A stretch of DNA of 42,123 nucleotides from Methylotenera sp. (GTDB lineage: Bacteria; Pseudomonadota; Gammaproteobacteria; Burkholderiales; Methylophilaceae): NCBI GenBank assembly GCA_023259635.1, contig JALRGX010000133.1, forward strand, positions 1 through 42,123. Reading direction: 5' to 3'. Below, one piece after another: positions 29,453 to 38,229 of this stretch (its first letter is position 1; each line of letters opens with the position of its first letter). A program made the position numbers and the translations under genes. Below the pieces are notes generated by a model, which searched no databases, was not told the DNA's origin, and saw only the letters and a program-made list of their open reading frames with translations.

Positions 29453-31348
29453 TTACATTTCCAGAGAGTTAATAGCTTTACCGCTAAGCGCGTGGCTTAC
29501 ACTTGCATTCATACGCGCTGCTGCAAAGGCTTCGGTAGCATGGTTAAGGGCATCTACCGCTTGATTGATCGCTGTTGCGTCATCCGCGGCGGCGATGGTT
29601 TGTAATCGGTCGACTTCGGCTTTGATCGCATTTTGTTCAGCTTCGCTGATCAGGTCGCCATCAGCTGCGAGTGCTGCTGTAACCGAGCTGATAATTGCAC
29701 CTGCGTTGACGCGCGCTTCAGCCAGCATGCGGGCTTTCTTGTCTGCTTCAGCACTGCTGAAAGAGGCTTTTAGCATATTGGTGATTTCGTCTTCAGTCAG
29801 GCCATAAGATGGCTTAACTTCAATATGTGCTTCAACTCCGGTACTTTGCTCACGCGCAGAGACTGACAGCAGGCCATCCGCATCGACTGTGAATGTCACA
29901 CGTATGCGTGCTGCTCCGGCAGCCATCGGCGGAATGCCCCGCAGCACGAATTGGGCTAGCGAGCGGCAGTCGCTCACAAGTTCACGTTCACCCTGCACTA
30001 CATGAATGCTCATGGCGGTCTGGCCGTCTTTATAGGTAGTAAATTCCTGCGCGCGTGCAATAGGCAGCGTGCTGTTGCGATGAATCACTTTTTCAACCAG
30101 TCCACCCATAGTTTCCAGCCCTAAAGACAAAGGCGTCACATCCAGCAGCAGCAGGTCATCATCACTCTTGTTACCGGCTAGTACATTGGCCTGGATCGCA
30201 GCTCCTAGCGCTACCACCTTGTCTGGGTCCAGATTGGTGAGCGGTTCCTGCCTGAAATAATCTTCCACCGCGTGGCGAATATGCGGCATACGCGTGGCGC
30301 CACCTACCATGACGACCCCTTGTATGTCTTCAACGTCCAGGTTTGCATCGCGCATGGCTTTGCGGGTAGGGGCCAAGGTTTTAGTCACAAGGTGCTGGGT
30401 AATTTCTACAAACTGGTCTGCAGTCAATGTAACATCAACCAGAATGCCATTGCTTAACCGGCAGACGATCTGCGCTTCAAAATTATCAGTCAGCCATTCT
30501 TTCGCCTGCCGTGCTTTTGTAAGTAATAGGCGTGTATCGCCTTCTGTCAGTGGGGTCAGTTGCTTATTGCTTTCACGAACCTTATCCAATACCCAGCAGT
30601 AAATGCGATGGTCAAAGTCATCGCCGCCCAATGCGGAATCACCGTTAGTGGAGAGTACTTCAAATACGCCTTTGGATAAATGCAGGATGGAGACATCGAA
30701 TGTCCCGCCACCCAGATCGTAAATCACGAAGTTACCTTCAGAGGCATTATCCAGACCGTAAGCAACTGCGGCTGCAGTAGGCTCGTTTAGCAGGCGCAAT
30801 ACATTTAAACCGGCAAGACGTGCTGCATCTTTAGTAGCCTGACGCTGTGCATCATCGAAGTAGGCAGGTACGGTGATTACTGCACCGACCAATTCTCCGC
30901 CTAATGATTTTTCTGCGCGGGTTTTTAGTACTTTCAGAACTTCTGCTGATATTTCAACCGGGCTTTTCAGGCCTGCACGTGTTTCAATTTGCAGGGTTTT
31001 GGCAGTTTGTGCTTCTGAGTTTGATACAAATTTATAAGGGATGTGTGCTCTGTCGGCAATGTCGTTGATGCCGCGTCCCATAAAGCGCTTGACCGAAACA
31101 ATGGTATTGATCGGGTCAGCGCTCTGCTGGGCCTGTGCTTCATGCCCTACGACGATAGAACCATCAGGCGCATAGCGTACAACAGATGGCAGTAACGCAT
31201 GCCCATGATTATCCTGCAATACAGTACTCATGGCACTGCGTACTGTGGCAACCAGGGAGTTGGTTGTGCCCAAGTCGATTCCTACAGCCAGTTTGTGCTG
31301 GTGAGGTGCGGCGCTCATGCCGGGTTCTGAGATTTGGAGTAATGCCAT
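29453..31348 (-). CDS. hscA: Fe-S assembly chaperone HscA (Hsp70 family)
   Basis: A 631-residue specialised Hsp70. The ATPase domain opens [14 protein letters not shown] and contains the phosphate loop [13 protein letters not shown] and [11 protein letters not shown]; the substrate domain starts near [17 protein letters not shown]. With HscB it binds the LPPVK motif of IscU and drives cluster release. The product is shorter than DnaK at the C-terminus, as usual for HscA. Confidence 0.96.
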   Translation of the reverse strand: MALLQISEPGMSAAPHQHKLAVGIDLGTTNSLVATVRSAMSTVLQDNHGHALLPSVVRYAPDGSIVVGHEAQAQQSADPINTIVSVKRFMGRGINDIADRAHIPYKFVSNSEAQTAKTLQIETRAGLKSPVEISAEVLKVLKTRAEKSLGGELVGAVITVPAYFDDAQRQATKDAARLAGLNVLRLLNEPTAAAVAYGLDNASEGNFVIYDLGGGTFDVSILHLSKGVFEVLSTNGDSALGGDDFDHRIYCWVLDKVRESNKQLTPLTEGDTRLLLTKARQAKEWLTDNFEAQIVCRLSNGILVDVTLTADQFVEITQHLVTKTLAPTRKAMRDANLDVEDIQGVVMVGGATRMPHIRHAVEDYFRQEPLTNLDPDKVVALGAAIQANVLAGNKSDDDLLLLDVTPLSLGLETMGGLVEKVIHRNSTLPIARAQEFTTYKDGQTAMSIHVVQGERELVSDCRSLAQFVLRGIPPMAAGAARIRVTFTVDADGLLSVSAREQSTGVEAHIEVKPSYGLTEDEITNMLKASFSSAEADKKARMLAEARVNAGAIISSVTAALAADGDLISEAEQNAIKAEVDRLQTIAAADDATAINQAVDALNHATEAFAAARMNASVSHALSGKAINSLEM

Positions 31349-31408
31349 GATGTATCGTTATTCTATATTTATGTTTTGACCGGCCTGCTAATATGTTAAG
31401 CCTTTGTG

Positions 31409-31936
31409 CTAGTCTAAATATTCAATTGCCTGCTGTATATCTGAGCATACTTTATCAATAAAAATCAGCTTGCGCGTTACCTCGGTCGCCGCGGTGTAAT
31501 CTTTGTCATCGTCAAACAAGGTGATAAGTTCTGCTTCCAGTGTTTTGGACTCTACACGCAGTTCACGATACAGTTTATCAAGTGTTTCAATATCTTTTGC
31601 CGCTTTTGCATCTTCCAGCTGTTCGCGCCATTCCATCTGCTGCATTAAAAAGTCCAAAGGCAATGCAGTGTTGGTGTCAGCTACCGCATTAATACCTTGT
31701 CTTTCCAGCAGGTATTTTGCGCGGCTGGCAGCATTTTTTAGCGTGTCAAAAGCTTCATTGGATAGTGTCGCCAGCTGCATGGAGGCCAGTTTTTCAGCGG
31801 CGGTGGCACTGACAAAGCGATCCGGGTGGCTTGCTGATTGTATTTTGCGGAAATTGGTTTCGAGCAGTTTTGTGTCGATATCAAATTTCTCGGGAAGGGC
31901 AAAAAGCTGAAAATATTCTGTGTGTACGCTAGACAT
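31409..31936 (-). CDS. hscB: Fe-S assembly co-chaperone HscB
   Basis: A 175-residue J-domain protein. It opens with EYFQLFALPEKFDID, has the HPD motif (SASHPDRF) that stimulates HscA, and a C-terminal three-helix IscU-binding region. It lies between iscA and hscA, the canonical place. Confidence 0.94.
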   Translation of the reverse strand: MSSVHTEYFQLFALPEKFDIDTKLLETNFRKIQSASHPDRFVSATAAEKLASMQLATLSNEAFDTLKNAASRAKYLLERQGINAVADTNTALPLDFLMQQMEWREQLEDAKAAKDIETLDKLYRELRVESKTLEAELITLFDDDKDYTAATEVTRKLIFIDKVCSDIQQAIEYLD

Positions 31937-31947
31937 GCTGAAACGAA

Positions 31948-32271
31948 TTATACCGTAAAGCTTTCACCGCAACCGCACTCATCCTTGACATTAGGGTTAT
32001 TGAATTTAAAGCCCTCGTTCAAACCTTCTTTAGTGAAGTCAAGTTCTGTGCCATCGATATAGACCAGACTTTTTGGGTCCACAATGATCTTGATGCCATG
32101 GTTTTCAAAAGCGATATCTTCAGGTTGCATTTCATCAACAAATTCAAGCGTATACGCCATGCCTGAGCAGCCGGTAGTTTTTACGCCCAGGCGCAGGCCT
32201 ATGCCTTTGCCGCGGTTAGCGAGGAATTTTTCTACGCGGCTAGCCGCAGTCGGTGTCAATGTAATTGCCAT
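31948..32271 (-). CDS. iscA: A-type iron-sulfur carrier IscA
   Basis: About 107 residues from the ATG at 32271 ([13 protein letters not shown]); a 19-codon upstream extension has no family match. The three conserved cysteines are Cys35 (TGCSGMAY), Cys99 and Cys101 (ECGCGESF). It carries iron or clusters to target proteins. Confidence 0.95.
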   Translation of the reverse strand: MAITLTPTAASRVEKFLANRGKGIGLRLGVKTTGCSGMAYTLEFVDEMQPEDIAFENHGIKIIVDPKSLVYIDGTELDFTKEGLNEGFKFNNPNVKDECGCGESFTV

Positions 32272-32284
32272 GTCTAATCCCTGA

Positions 32285-32680
32285 TTATACGTTTTCTTTA
32301 GCTGCCTGTTTTGCCTTGATGTCGGCAACCGCTGCTTTGATAGCGTCTTCTGCCAATACTGAACAGTGGATTTTTACCGGCGGCAAAGCCAGTTCTTCTG
32401 CAATTTCAGAGTTTTTGATTGCATAAGCTTCTTCAATGGTTCTGCCTTTGAGCCATTCTGTTACCAGTGAGCTTGAGGCAATCGCTGAACCGCAGCCATA
32501 AGTTTTGAATTTTGCATCTTCGATGATGCCGTTGTCATTGACCTTGATCATCAATTTCATTACATCACCGCAAGCTGGTGCACCAACCATGCCGGTGCCA
32601 ACTTGTGGATCGTTTTTATCCAAAGAACCAACATTTCTTGGATTCTCGTAGTGATCCAAAACTTTATCAGAATATGCCAT
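32285..32680 (-). CDS. iscU: Iron-sulfur cluster scaffold IscU
   Basis: 131 residues from the ATG at 32680, which follows a strong AAGGAG site; the longer frame upstream runs into an inverted-repeat element. Cluster ligands Cys37, Asp39, Cys63 and Cys106 and the HscA-binding LPPVK motif (99-103) are all present. Clusters are built here with sulfur from IscS. Confidence 0.97.
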   Translation of the reverse strand: MAYSDKVLDHYENPRNVGSLDKNDPQVGTGMVGAPACGDVMKLMIKVNDNGIIEDAKFKTYGCGSAIASSSLVTEWLKGRTIEEAYAIKNSEIAEELALPPVKIHCSVLAEDAIKAAVADIKAKQAAKENV

Positions 32681-32697
32681 TTTACTTCTCCTTATTG

Positions 32698-32796
32698 CGT
32701 TTGAAATACATCGCAAACTCGGCGTTGACTGCGCTTCGCCGTACTATTCGTACTGTCTTCAGCTTGTCGCCTTGATTTTGCTTCCTATTTCAAACG
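32698..32796. repeat. Short element with 11-bp terminal inverted repeats
   Basis: CGTTTGAAATA (32698-32708) and TATTTCAAACG (32786-32796) are perfect inverted repeats bounding a 99-bp element just upstream of iscU. The inside has GTAC pairs and GGCG/CGCC arms, so the transcript would be strongly folded. It looks like a dispersed, possibly miniature-transposon-like repeat. No flanking target duplication was clear. Confidence 0.55.
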
Positions 32797-32822
32797 AGTG
32801 TTTCATATTTTAAACTTTTACG

Positions 32823-32925
32823 GAAAGCGTCGATTTGCATGGGCTGGCTAGGCGCAGGTTTGCGACGTTTAGTTTGTCTAAACGAGTAAGCCTGCAACAA
32901 CGCCAGGCATGCAAAGAACGCTTTC
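32823..32925 (-). repeat. Long stem-loop at the 3' end of iscS
   Basis: Arms pair over about 100 bases: GAAAGCGT with ACGCTTTC (outer), TTTGCATG with CATGCAAA, CTGGC with GCCAG, GCAGG with CCTGC, and GTTTAG with CTAAAC around a 5-base loop. The outer arm touches the iscS stop codon. There is no T tract. It probably blocks 3' exonucleases or sets the ratio of iscS to iscU message. Confidence 0.75.
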
Positions 32926-34175
32926 TAATGGGCAGCCCATTCGACTTTGGTCAAATCGATGCCCTCTTTAAACATCTCCCATAACGGAGATAACTCTCTT
33001 AACTTGCCAATTTTGCTCTTCATCAGCTTGATTGTTGAGTCAATATCTTCTTCAGTCGTGAAGCGGCCGATTGAGAAACGAATCGAGCTGTGCGCCAGTT
33101 CATCGCTGCGGCCTAAAGCGCGCAATACATAGCTAGGTTCCAGGCTGGCTGATGTGCAGGCAGAGCCGCTGGATACCGCGATGTCTTTCACCGCCATAAT
33201 CAATGATTCACCTTCAACATAATTGAAGCTGATATTCAGGTTATGCGGTACACGATGTTCTAAATCACCGTTTACATACACCTCTTCAATTTCTTGTAAA
33301 CCATGTAATAGTTTGTCACGTAAATAACGGATACGTTCGTTTTCAGCATCCATTTCTTTGCGGGCAATGCGGAATGCTTCGCCCATGCCAACGATCTGGT
33401 GTGTGGCCAGTGTACCTGAACGCATACCGCGCTCATGACCGCCACCATGCATCTGTGCTTCGATACGGATACGCGGTTTGCGGCGAACGTACAATGCGCC
33501 GATGCCTTTAGGGCCATAGGTTTTATGGGCACTGAAACTCATTAAATCTACTGGCAGATTTTCCAGGTTGATATGTACCTTGCCGGTAGCCTGTGCAGCA
33601 TCTACGTGGAAAATCACATTGTTTGCACGGCAGATGTTGCCAATCGCTTCAATATCCTGAATGACACCGATTTCATTATTGACCAGCATTACTGATGCCA
33701 GCACTGTGTCCGGACGAATCGCTGCCTTGAATTTTTCCAGATCCAGCAAGCCATTTGGCTCTGGCTGCAGGTAGGTGGCTTCATAGCCCAGACGCTCCAG
33801 TTCGCGCACGGTGTCAATGACCGCTTTATGTTCTGTCGCCACGGTGATGATGTGTTTGCCTTTGCCGGAATAAAAGTTTGCAGCACCCTTGATGGCCAGG
33901 TTGTTGGATTCAGTTGCGCCAGATGTCCATACGATTTCGCGTGGGTCTGCACCTACCAGTTTTGCAACTTCTTCACGTGCATTTTCAACAGCTTTTTCAG
34001 CGGTCCATCCATAAGGGTGGCTGCGTGATGCTGGGTTGCCGAATTCTTCGGTCAAATAAGGAATCATTTTTGCAGCAACGCGTGGGTCTATCGGCGTGGT
34101 TGCCGAGTAATCCAAATAGATTGGATGCGCTTCATCGTGCTTTTTTAAAACTGGTAATTCTACTGATGCTGACAT
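32925..34175 (-). CDS. iscS: Cysteine desulfurase IscS
   Basis: A 416-residue pyridoxal-phosphate enzyme that takes sulfur from cysteine for IscU. It shows [15 protein letters not shown], the cofactor lysine in [12 protein letters not shown] and the catalytic loop [16 protein letters not shown]. The N-terminus is about a dozen residues longer than E. coli IscS. Its stop codon abuts the long stem-loop. A second desulfurase gene lies upstream in the operon. Confidence 0.96.
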   Translation of the reverse strand: MSASVELPVLKKHDEAHPIYLDYSATTPIDPRVAAKMIPYLTEEFGNPASRSHPYGWTAEKAVENAREEVAKLVGADPREIVWTSGATESNNLAIKGAANFYSGKGKHIITVATEHKAVIDTVRELERLGYEATYLQPEPNGLLDLEKFKAAIRPDTVLASVMLVNNEIGVIQDIEAIGNICRANNVIFHVDAAQATGKVHINLENLPVDLMSFSAHKTYGPKGIGALYVRRKPRIRIEAQMHGGGHERGMRSGTLATHQIVGMGEAFRIARKEMDAENERIRYLRDKLLHGLQEIEEVYVNGDLEHRVPHNLNISFNYVEGESLIMAVKDIAVSSGSACTSASLEPSYVLRALGRSDELAHSSIRFSIGRFTTEEDIDSTIKLMKSKIGKLRELSPLWEMFKEGIDLTKVEWAAH

Positions 34176-34240
34176 CGTGTTTATTATCCTTGCAATTTAA
34201 ATAATATCTTTAGTAATTGTATCTTTAAACCTAACAGGCA

Positions 34241-35401
34241 CTATGCGGCAATACCTGTCAGTTGTTTTAATCTCGAAATCTCGTTTTTTAATGTATCCAG
34301 AAAATTAGACACTTGCTGTACTGTATTGTGCCCGCCAAAACTTATACGCACAGCACCTCGCGCTAAATCCTGATTTACACCCATGGCTAATAGCACATGG
34401 CTTGGTTCAGTGCTGTCACTGGAGCAGGCGGAGCCACTGGCTACTGCAAAACCCTTACGGTCCAGTGCCATGACCAGTGTTTCGCCTTCAATGCCGTTCA
34501 CAGCAAAAAAACTGGTATTGGGTATGCGCGCCACTTCATTACTGAATATTGTGACATCCAGTGCTTTCAAGCCTTGTTCAAACTGTTCTCGCAATGCTCT
34601 GGTGTGGCTGGCAAAACTGTTCAGGTTTGCAACCGCCAGTTCGCATGCCACGCCAAATCCTACAATCGCTGCGATATTCTCTGTCCCGCTGCGCAAACCT
34701 TTTTCCTGGCCGCCGCCATGCAGCAGTGGCTGGATATCCACACGTTTATCCAGTACCAGTGCCGCTGCACCTTGCGGGCCGTGTATTTTGTGACTTGAAA
34801 TCGTCATTGCATGCACGTTTAAATCGGTAAAGCTCAGCGGTATTTTTCCCAGCGCTTGCACTGCATCTGTGTGCATAGAGGCGCCGCTTCGTTTTACTTG
34901 CTCTGCAATACCGGGGATACCTTGTATTACTCCGGTTTCATTATTGGCCAGCATTACTGACACTAAATTACTCGGTTTTTCCAATAAGGCTGCCAAGTGG
35001 GCAGCGTCCAGCTCGCCTTGGCCGTTTACTGATATTGCCTGGCTTTTAAAGCCATATTGCCCCAATGATATCGCTGGGCGGCTCACGCAAGGATGTTCAA
35101 TCGCACTATATAAAATTTGCGTCGCAGCCTGATTTGCGGTGATACCTTTCACTGCAAAGTTATTCGCCTCGGTACCGCTGGCTGTAAATATCACTTGTGA
35201 CGGGTAAGCGCCACAGGCTTCTGCTACTTGTGCCCTGGCATGCTCTATTGCCGTGCGTGCTGTGCGGCCGAATACGTGGCGACTGGTCGGATTCCCGGCC
35301 TGTGCTTTCATCCATGGCAGCATCGCTTCCAGCACCTGGCTATCCAGAGCGGTAGTGGCATTGTGGTCTAAGTAAACGCTGCTCATGTTATTGCCAGTCA
35401 T
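34241..35401 (-). CDS. Second cysteine desulfurase of the isc operon (NifS/IscS-like)
   Basis: A 386-residue paralogue of IscS. It retains VYLDHNATTALDSQV, the cofactor lysine in ISSHKIHGPQG and the catalytic loop ASGSACSSDSTEPSHV, so it should be active. It lies between iscR and iscS, 65 bases before iscS. The start is ambiguous: ATG at 35401 or 35386 (MSSVYLDHN). The level of difference from IscS argues against a recent duplication. It may serve another sulfur acceptor, which I infer only from redundancy. Confidence 0.88.
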   Translation of the reverse strand: MTGNNMSSVYLDHNATTALDSQVLEAMLPWMKAQAGNPTSRHVFGRTARTAIEHARAQVAEACGAYPSQVIFTASGTEANNFAVKGITANQAATQILYSAIEHPCVSRPAISLGQYGFKSQAISVNGQGELDAAHLAALLEKPSNLVSVMLANNETGVIQGIPGIAEQVKRSGASMHTDAVQALGKIPLSFTDLNVHAMTISSHKIHGPQGAAALVLDKRVDIQPLLHGGGQEKGLRSGTENIAAIVGFGVACELAVANLNSFASHTRALREQFEQGLKALDVTIFSNEVARIPNTSFFAVNGIEGETLVMALDRKGFAVASGSACSSDSTEPSHVLLAMGVNQDLARGAVRISFGGHNTVQQVSNFLDTLKNEISRLKQLTGIAA

Positions 35402-35412
35402 GCTTCCGCTTA

Positions 35413-35910
35413 TTAGGCCGCGACTTCACTGTTATAGTTTGTAGCCTCTGCCAGATTACCGGTGCGTGGAGTAATGGTTATTTTCTTTCCTTCTTTCTGC
35501 GAGGCAACCATATCTGCCAGTGTTATGCCTGCCAGGTACTCTAATATTTTAGTATTCAGCGCAGACCATAATTCGTGCGTCATGCAAGGCCCATTATCCT
35601 TGCAGTTCTCATTGCCGCCACATTGGGTGGCATCAATCTGTTCATCGACCGCATTGATAATTTCAGATACTGAAATGTCAGTATAAGCTTTAGCCAGGTT
35701 ATAGCCGCCACCTGGTCCGCGCACACTTTTCACCAGCCCTTGGCGGCGCAGTTTGCTGAATAACTGTTCAAGGTACGACAGAGAAATATCCTGTCGTTCA
35801 CTGATGGCTGCCAATGTGACGGGTTTGTTGTTCTCGGCATCTTGAACTTCATGTATTGCCAGATCCAGCATTGCTGTAACAGCAAATCGACCTTTAGTAG
35901 TTAGGCGCAT
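35413..35910 (-). CDS. iscR: Fe-S cluster regulator IscR
   Basis: A 165-residue Rrf2-family repressor. The winged helix [18 protein letters not shown] and the recognition region [29 protein letters not shown] are typical, and the [2Fe-2S] ligands Cys97, Cys103, Cys109 and His112 keep the exact E. coli spacing. It should repress the isc operon when clusters are plentiful. First gene of the operon. No clear IscR site was recognised in the 35911-36214 gap, which is AT-rich and otherwise shows nothing. Confidence 0.95.
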   Translation of the reverse strand: MRLTTKGRFAVTAMLDLAIHEVQDAENNKPVTLAAISERQDISLSYLEQLFSKLRRQGLVKSVRGPGGGYNLAKAYTDISVSEIINAVDEQIDATQCGGNENCKDNGPCMTHELWSALNTKILEYLAGITLADMVASQKEGKKITITPRTGNLAEATNYNSEVAA

Positions 35911-36214
35911 AGGTAATATGATGTTATCTAAAAATTAGAAACAGTATTTTATAATACCTTAGTGTTTCAGTCTACTATTATCTGAGTGTGGTTTGATGTG
36001 CAGGAGGCATGATTTTTATTCATTAATTATGAGAAATACATGCAATTCTCTTGTAGTGGCTGAAAGACTCAGCACCTCCATATGCTGGGGCAATTCAAAT
36101 TTGTTTAACTTATCCAGGTTAGGCTGGGCAATTGGAGATTATACATGCTGGATGCTAGGATAATAAGCTATAGTGCTGATTGATGTTGGTTCTGTTAATT
36201 CTTGAGAGGATGAT

Positions 36215-36862
36215 ATGTTGAAACTCACAACGCAGAGTCGTGATAGCAGTGCGATGAAGATGTTTTTTTTGCTTTTTATTTTGTTGATTGTTGCGTCGCT
36301 GGAATCAGTTTCGGCAAGGGCAGCGGAACCTAAAGTTGCTGTTACACAGAAGGTTGGTGAGAAAGAAGCTATGAGTTCTTCTGGATCAACCTCAACGGTG
36401 GTGCGGGTCGTTAAGACGGCCAGGGTTCACGGTACTGCTTTTTCACCTGAGTATCCTGAGCGTTTGCGCTTGAATGGCGAGCGTAAAAATGCATGGGGTA
36501 CTCGCTATATAGCTCCAGCAGGCTCAGTAAATTGGTTTCATGTGTCAATTCCGGTCGTTTCGGAACGTGAAGATGCTGCAGTTCCATTGAAAAGTATATT
36601 TTTGTTATTTAATGCCAAAAATTGCACAGTGGAAGAGGTGCATCTCTGGGATGGTGCAAATAAAATTGGGCAGTTTACTCGCCTTAAGTTGTCGGGAGAC
36701 AACAGCGGAGGGGTTACTGCGGCAAACAAATTTGTACTGCCTCCTGGTGTCAAGATTACAAGTAGTTTGGGTGTTTCAGTAGGTGTTAGTTTTGACTCAA
36801 AAGGTGGTCCTGGTGGCATGGGAGAGCTGATTCTTACTTCAGTGGGTGCAGAGTATTATTAG
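36215..36862 (+). CDS. Secreted protein of unknown function
   Basis: A 215-residue protein. A hydrophobic segment (MFFLLFILLIVASLESVSARA, about 16-36) is a probable signal peptide, followed by a Ser/Thr-rich linker (about 50-62). The rest reads as a beta-rich domain: VHGTAFSPEYPERL, WGTRYIAPAGSVNWFHVSIPV, VEEVHLWDGANKIGQF and VSFDSKGGPGGMGELILTSVG. It resembles a small family of bacterial proteins sharing the NWFHxxIP segment, possibly DUF6623, but I cannot assign a function. A GAGAGG ribosome-binding site precedes the ATG. It begins a three-gene plus-strand island. Confidence 0.6.
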   Translation: MLKLTTQSRDSSAMKMFFLLFILLIVASLESVSARAAEPKVAVTQKVGEKEAMSSSGSTSTVVRVVKTARVHGTAFSPEYPERLRLNGERKNAWGTRYIAPAGSVNWFHVSIPVVSEREDAAVPLKSIFLLFNAKNCTVEEVHLWDGANKIGQFTRLKLSGDNSGGVTAANKFVLPPGVKITSSLGVSVGVSFDSKGGPGGMGELILTSVGAEYY

Positions 36863-37140
36863 GAAAGATCTTTAAAAATCCTGATGTTGGTGTAGATTCG
36901 CGATTATTGATTGAACTCGCATTAAGTTTTTAGCATAGATTTCCGGAATGTACGTTAAGTTGTCAGCGTTAGATGTCCTGTATGGTTGCAGCGTACTTGC
37001 TTCTGGAATTTAACTGGTCTTATCAAAACACTACAGCAGACGCTGATTGGATTACAGTATTTTTATACAATTTCGATTGAATGTGTCGAGGTTTATTTAA
37101 TATTGAGAGTGTAATATAAAATTTTAAATAAAATATTTAT

Positions 37141-37204
37141 TATCAAATTGGTTAACAGATACTCTTAAAAAAAATGTAATAAAAATTAGTTAACTAATTT
37201 GATA
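37141..37204. promoter_or_regulatory. Large inverted repeat upstream of the adhesin gene
   Basis: TATCAAATTGGTTAAC (37141-37156) is the reverse complement of 37189-37204 with one mismatch. An 18-bp perfect palindrome, AAATTAGTTAACTAATTT, lies at 37183-37200 and overlaps the right arm. The 36863-37307 gap is AT-rich and holds no gene; this and the 37254 palindrome are its only structure. Confidence 0.55.
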
Positions 37205-37253
37205 TATATGAGTTTTTATGTTAATTTACCCCGGGTATTTTAGTTGTAAATAG

Positions 37254-37271
37254 GTTTAAGCAAGCTTAAAC
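37254..37271. promoter_or_regulatory. Palindrome just before the adhesin gene
   Basis: GTTTAAGCAAGCTTAAAC is a perfect 8-bp inverted repeat with a 2-base centre, ending 36 bases before the ATG. A regulator site or mRNA leader hairpin is possible. Confidence 0.45.
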
Positions 37272-37307
37272 ATACGTTAATCTAAAATTATCTAGAGGAA
37301 AAATTAA

Positions 37308-38159
37308 ATGAAAAATAAAACAAAGACATTAATGTCAAAACTTGTGGGGTCAATGTTACTATCAGCAGGTGCGCTTTCAGCAAGCCAGGCATACGCTGCA
37401 ACTAGTTGTGTTGCGCCATTTGCAGATGCAGCCAATCCTACCCCGGCTGAAATTGCAGCATTTCAAACATGTGTGGATAATGGGTTCATTTCAACTGATA
37501 CGCGTTTCACTTCAGTCGATACTCGCCTTACGGCGGATGAGGCGGCAACAGCGACAGCGCTAACTTCAGTCGATACACGTTTCACTTCAACTGATACACG
37601 TTTAGGTTCAGCAGATACACGTTTTGTTTCTGGTGATACTCGTTTCACATCAGCTGATACACGTTTAGATTCAGCTGATACCCGTTTTGTTTCTGGTGAC
37701 ACACGCTTCACTTCAGCAGATACACGCTTTGTTTCTGGTGATACTCGTTTCGATTCAGCAGATACACGTTTTGTTTCAACTGATACCCGTTTTGTATCTG
37801 GTGATACTCGCTTGAACTCAGCAGACACACGTTTTGCTTCTGGCGATACTCGCGTTGACTCTGTCGATACCCGTCTTGATTCAATGGTTGGCTCAATGGA
37901 TCAAGTGAATAGAGATATCAGGGACATGAAGCGTGAGTATAGAGCTGGTATTTCAGCAGCGATTGCTCTGCAGGCAACAAGCACGCCATCAAAAGCAGGC
38001 GAGACTGTAGTTGATGTTGGTGTGGGTCAATTTGCTGGTTATACTTCAGTCGGTGTGAACTTGGGCCATTTGTTTGATAACGGCATGAGTGTCGGCGCGG
38101 GTATTGCGCATTCTGGCAGTGAATCCGCTGGTCGTATTGGCGTTGGCTTCCGTTTCTAA
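37308..38159 (+). CDS. Small trimeric autotransporter with DTR heptad stalk
   Basis: A 283-residue protein. A signal peptide ends at SQAYA (residue 30). A short region with Cys34 and Cys55 precedes a stalk from 62 to 193 made of the heptad S-x-D-T-R-[F/L/V]-x: 17 DTR units, of which 15 run in strict 7-residue register from residue 89, after an 11-residue (hendecad-like) insertion. Hydrophobic residues fall at 3-4 spacing, as in a coiled coil. The last 75 residues (REYRAGISAAIALQ, VGVGQFAGYTSVGVNLGHLF, ending RIGVGFRF) are a YadA-type membrane anchor, so the protein should trimerise on the outer membrane. There is no evident head domain, unusual for this class. Confidence 0.85.
   Translation: MKNKTKTLMSKLVGSMLLSAGALSASQAYAATSCVAPFADAANPTPAEIAAFQTCVDNGFISTDTRFTSVDTRLTADEAATATALTSVDTRFTSTDTRLGSADTRFVSGDTRFTSADTRLDSADTRFVSGDTRFTSADTRFVSGDTRFDSADTRFVSTDTRFVSGDTRLNSADTRFASGDTRVDSVDTRLDSMVGSMDQVNRDIRDMKREYRAGISAAIALQATSTPSKAGETVVDVGVGQFAGYTSVGVNLGHLFDNGMSVGAGIAHSGSESAGRIGVGFRF
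37497..37886 (+). repeat. 21-bp coding repeat array (DTR heptads)
   Basis: The stalk coding region is a run of imperfect 21-bp repeats around GATACTCGT or GATACACGT followed by a TTT or TTA codon and TCA or TCT. Synonymous variation between units suggests the array is old or under selection, while the near identity could still allow units to be gained or lost. Confidence 0.85.
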
Positions 38160-38186
38160 TTAATTTAATATTTAATTAAATTAAAT

Positions 38187-38218
38187 AAAAACGCAACCTT
38201 CAAGGTTGCGTTTTTTTT
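38187..38218 (+). terminator. Terminator between adhesin and DUF2827 genes
   Basis: ACGCAACC and GGTTGCGT form an 8-bp stem with a TTCAA loop, extended by flanking A and T, and followed by eight T. It ends just before the DUF2827 start, so downstream expression needs readthrough or its own promoter. Confidence 0.9.
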
Positions 38219-38229
38219 AGAGGGTGTGT

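Noticed and set aside
35911-36010. IscR binding site before iscR
   Set aside because: Only AT-rich sequence with a short GTATT/AATAC repeat is seen; nothing matches the known site closely enough to call.
37463-37828. Long antisense open frame with repeated KRVSPETKRVSAE
   Set aside because: It is the mirror of the DTR repeat array; the low-complexity sense repeat leaves the opposite strand open. The sense product has a signal peptide and membrane anchor.
37497-37886. Regular direct repeats that could suggest a CRISPR array
   Set aside because: The 21-bp units are contiguous and in coding frame, without unique spacers; no cas gene is present.
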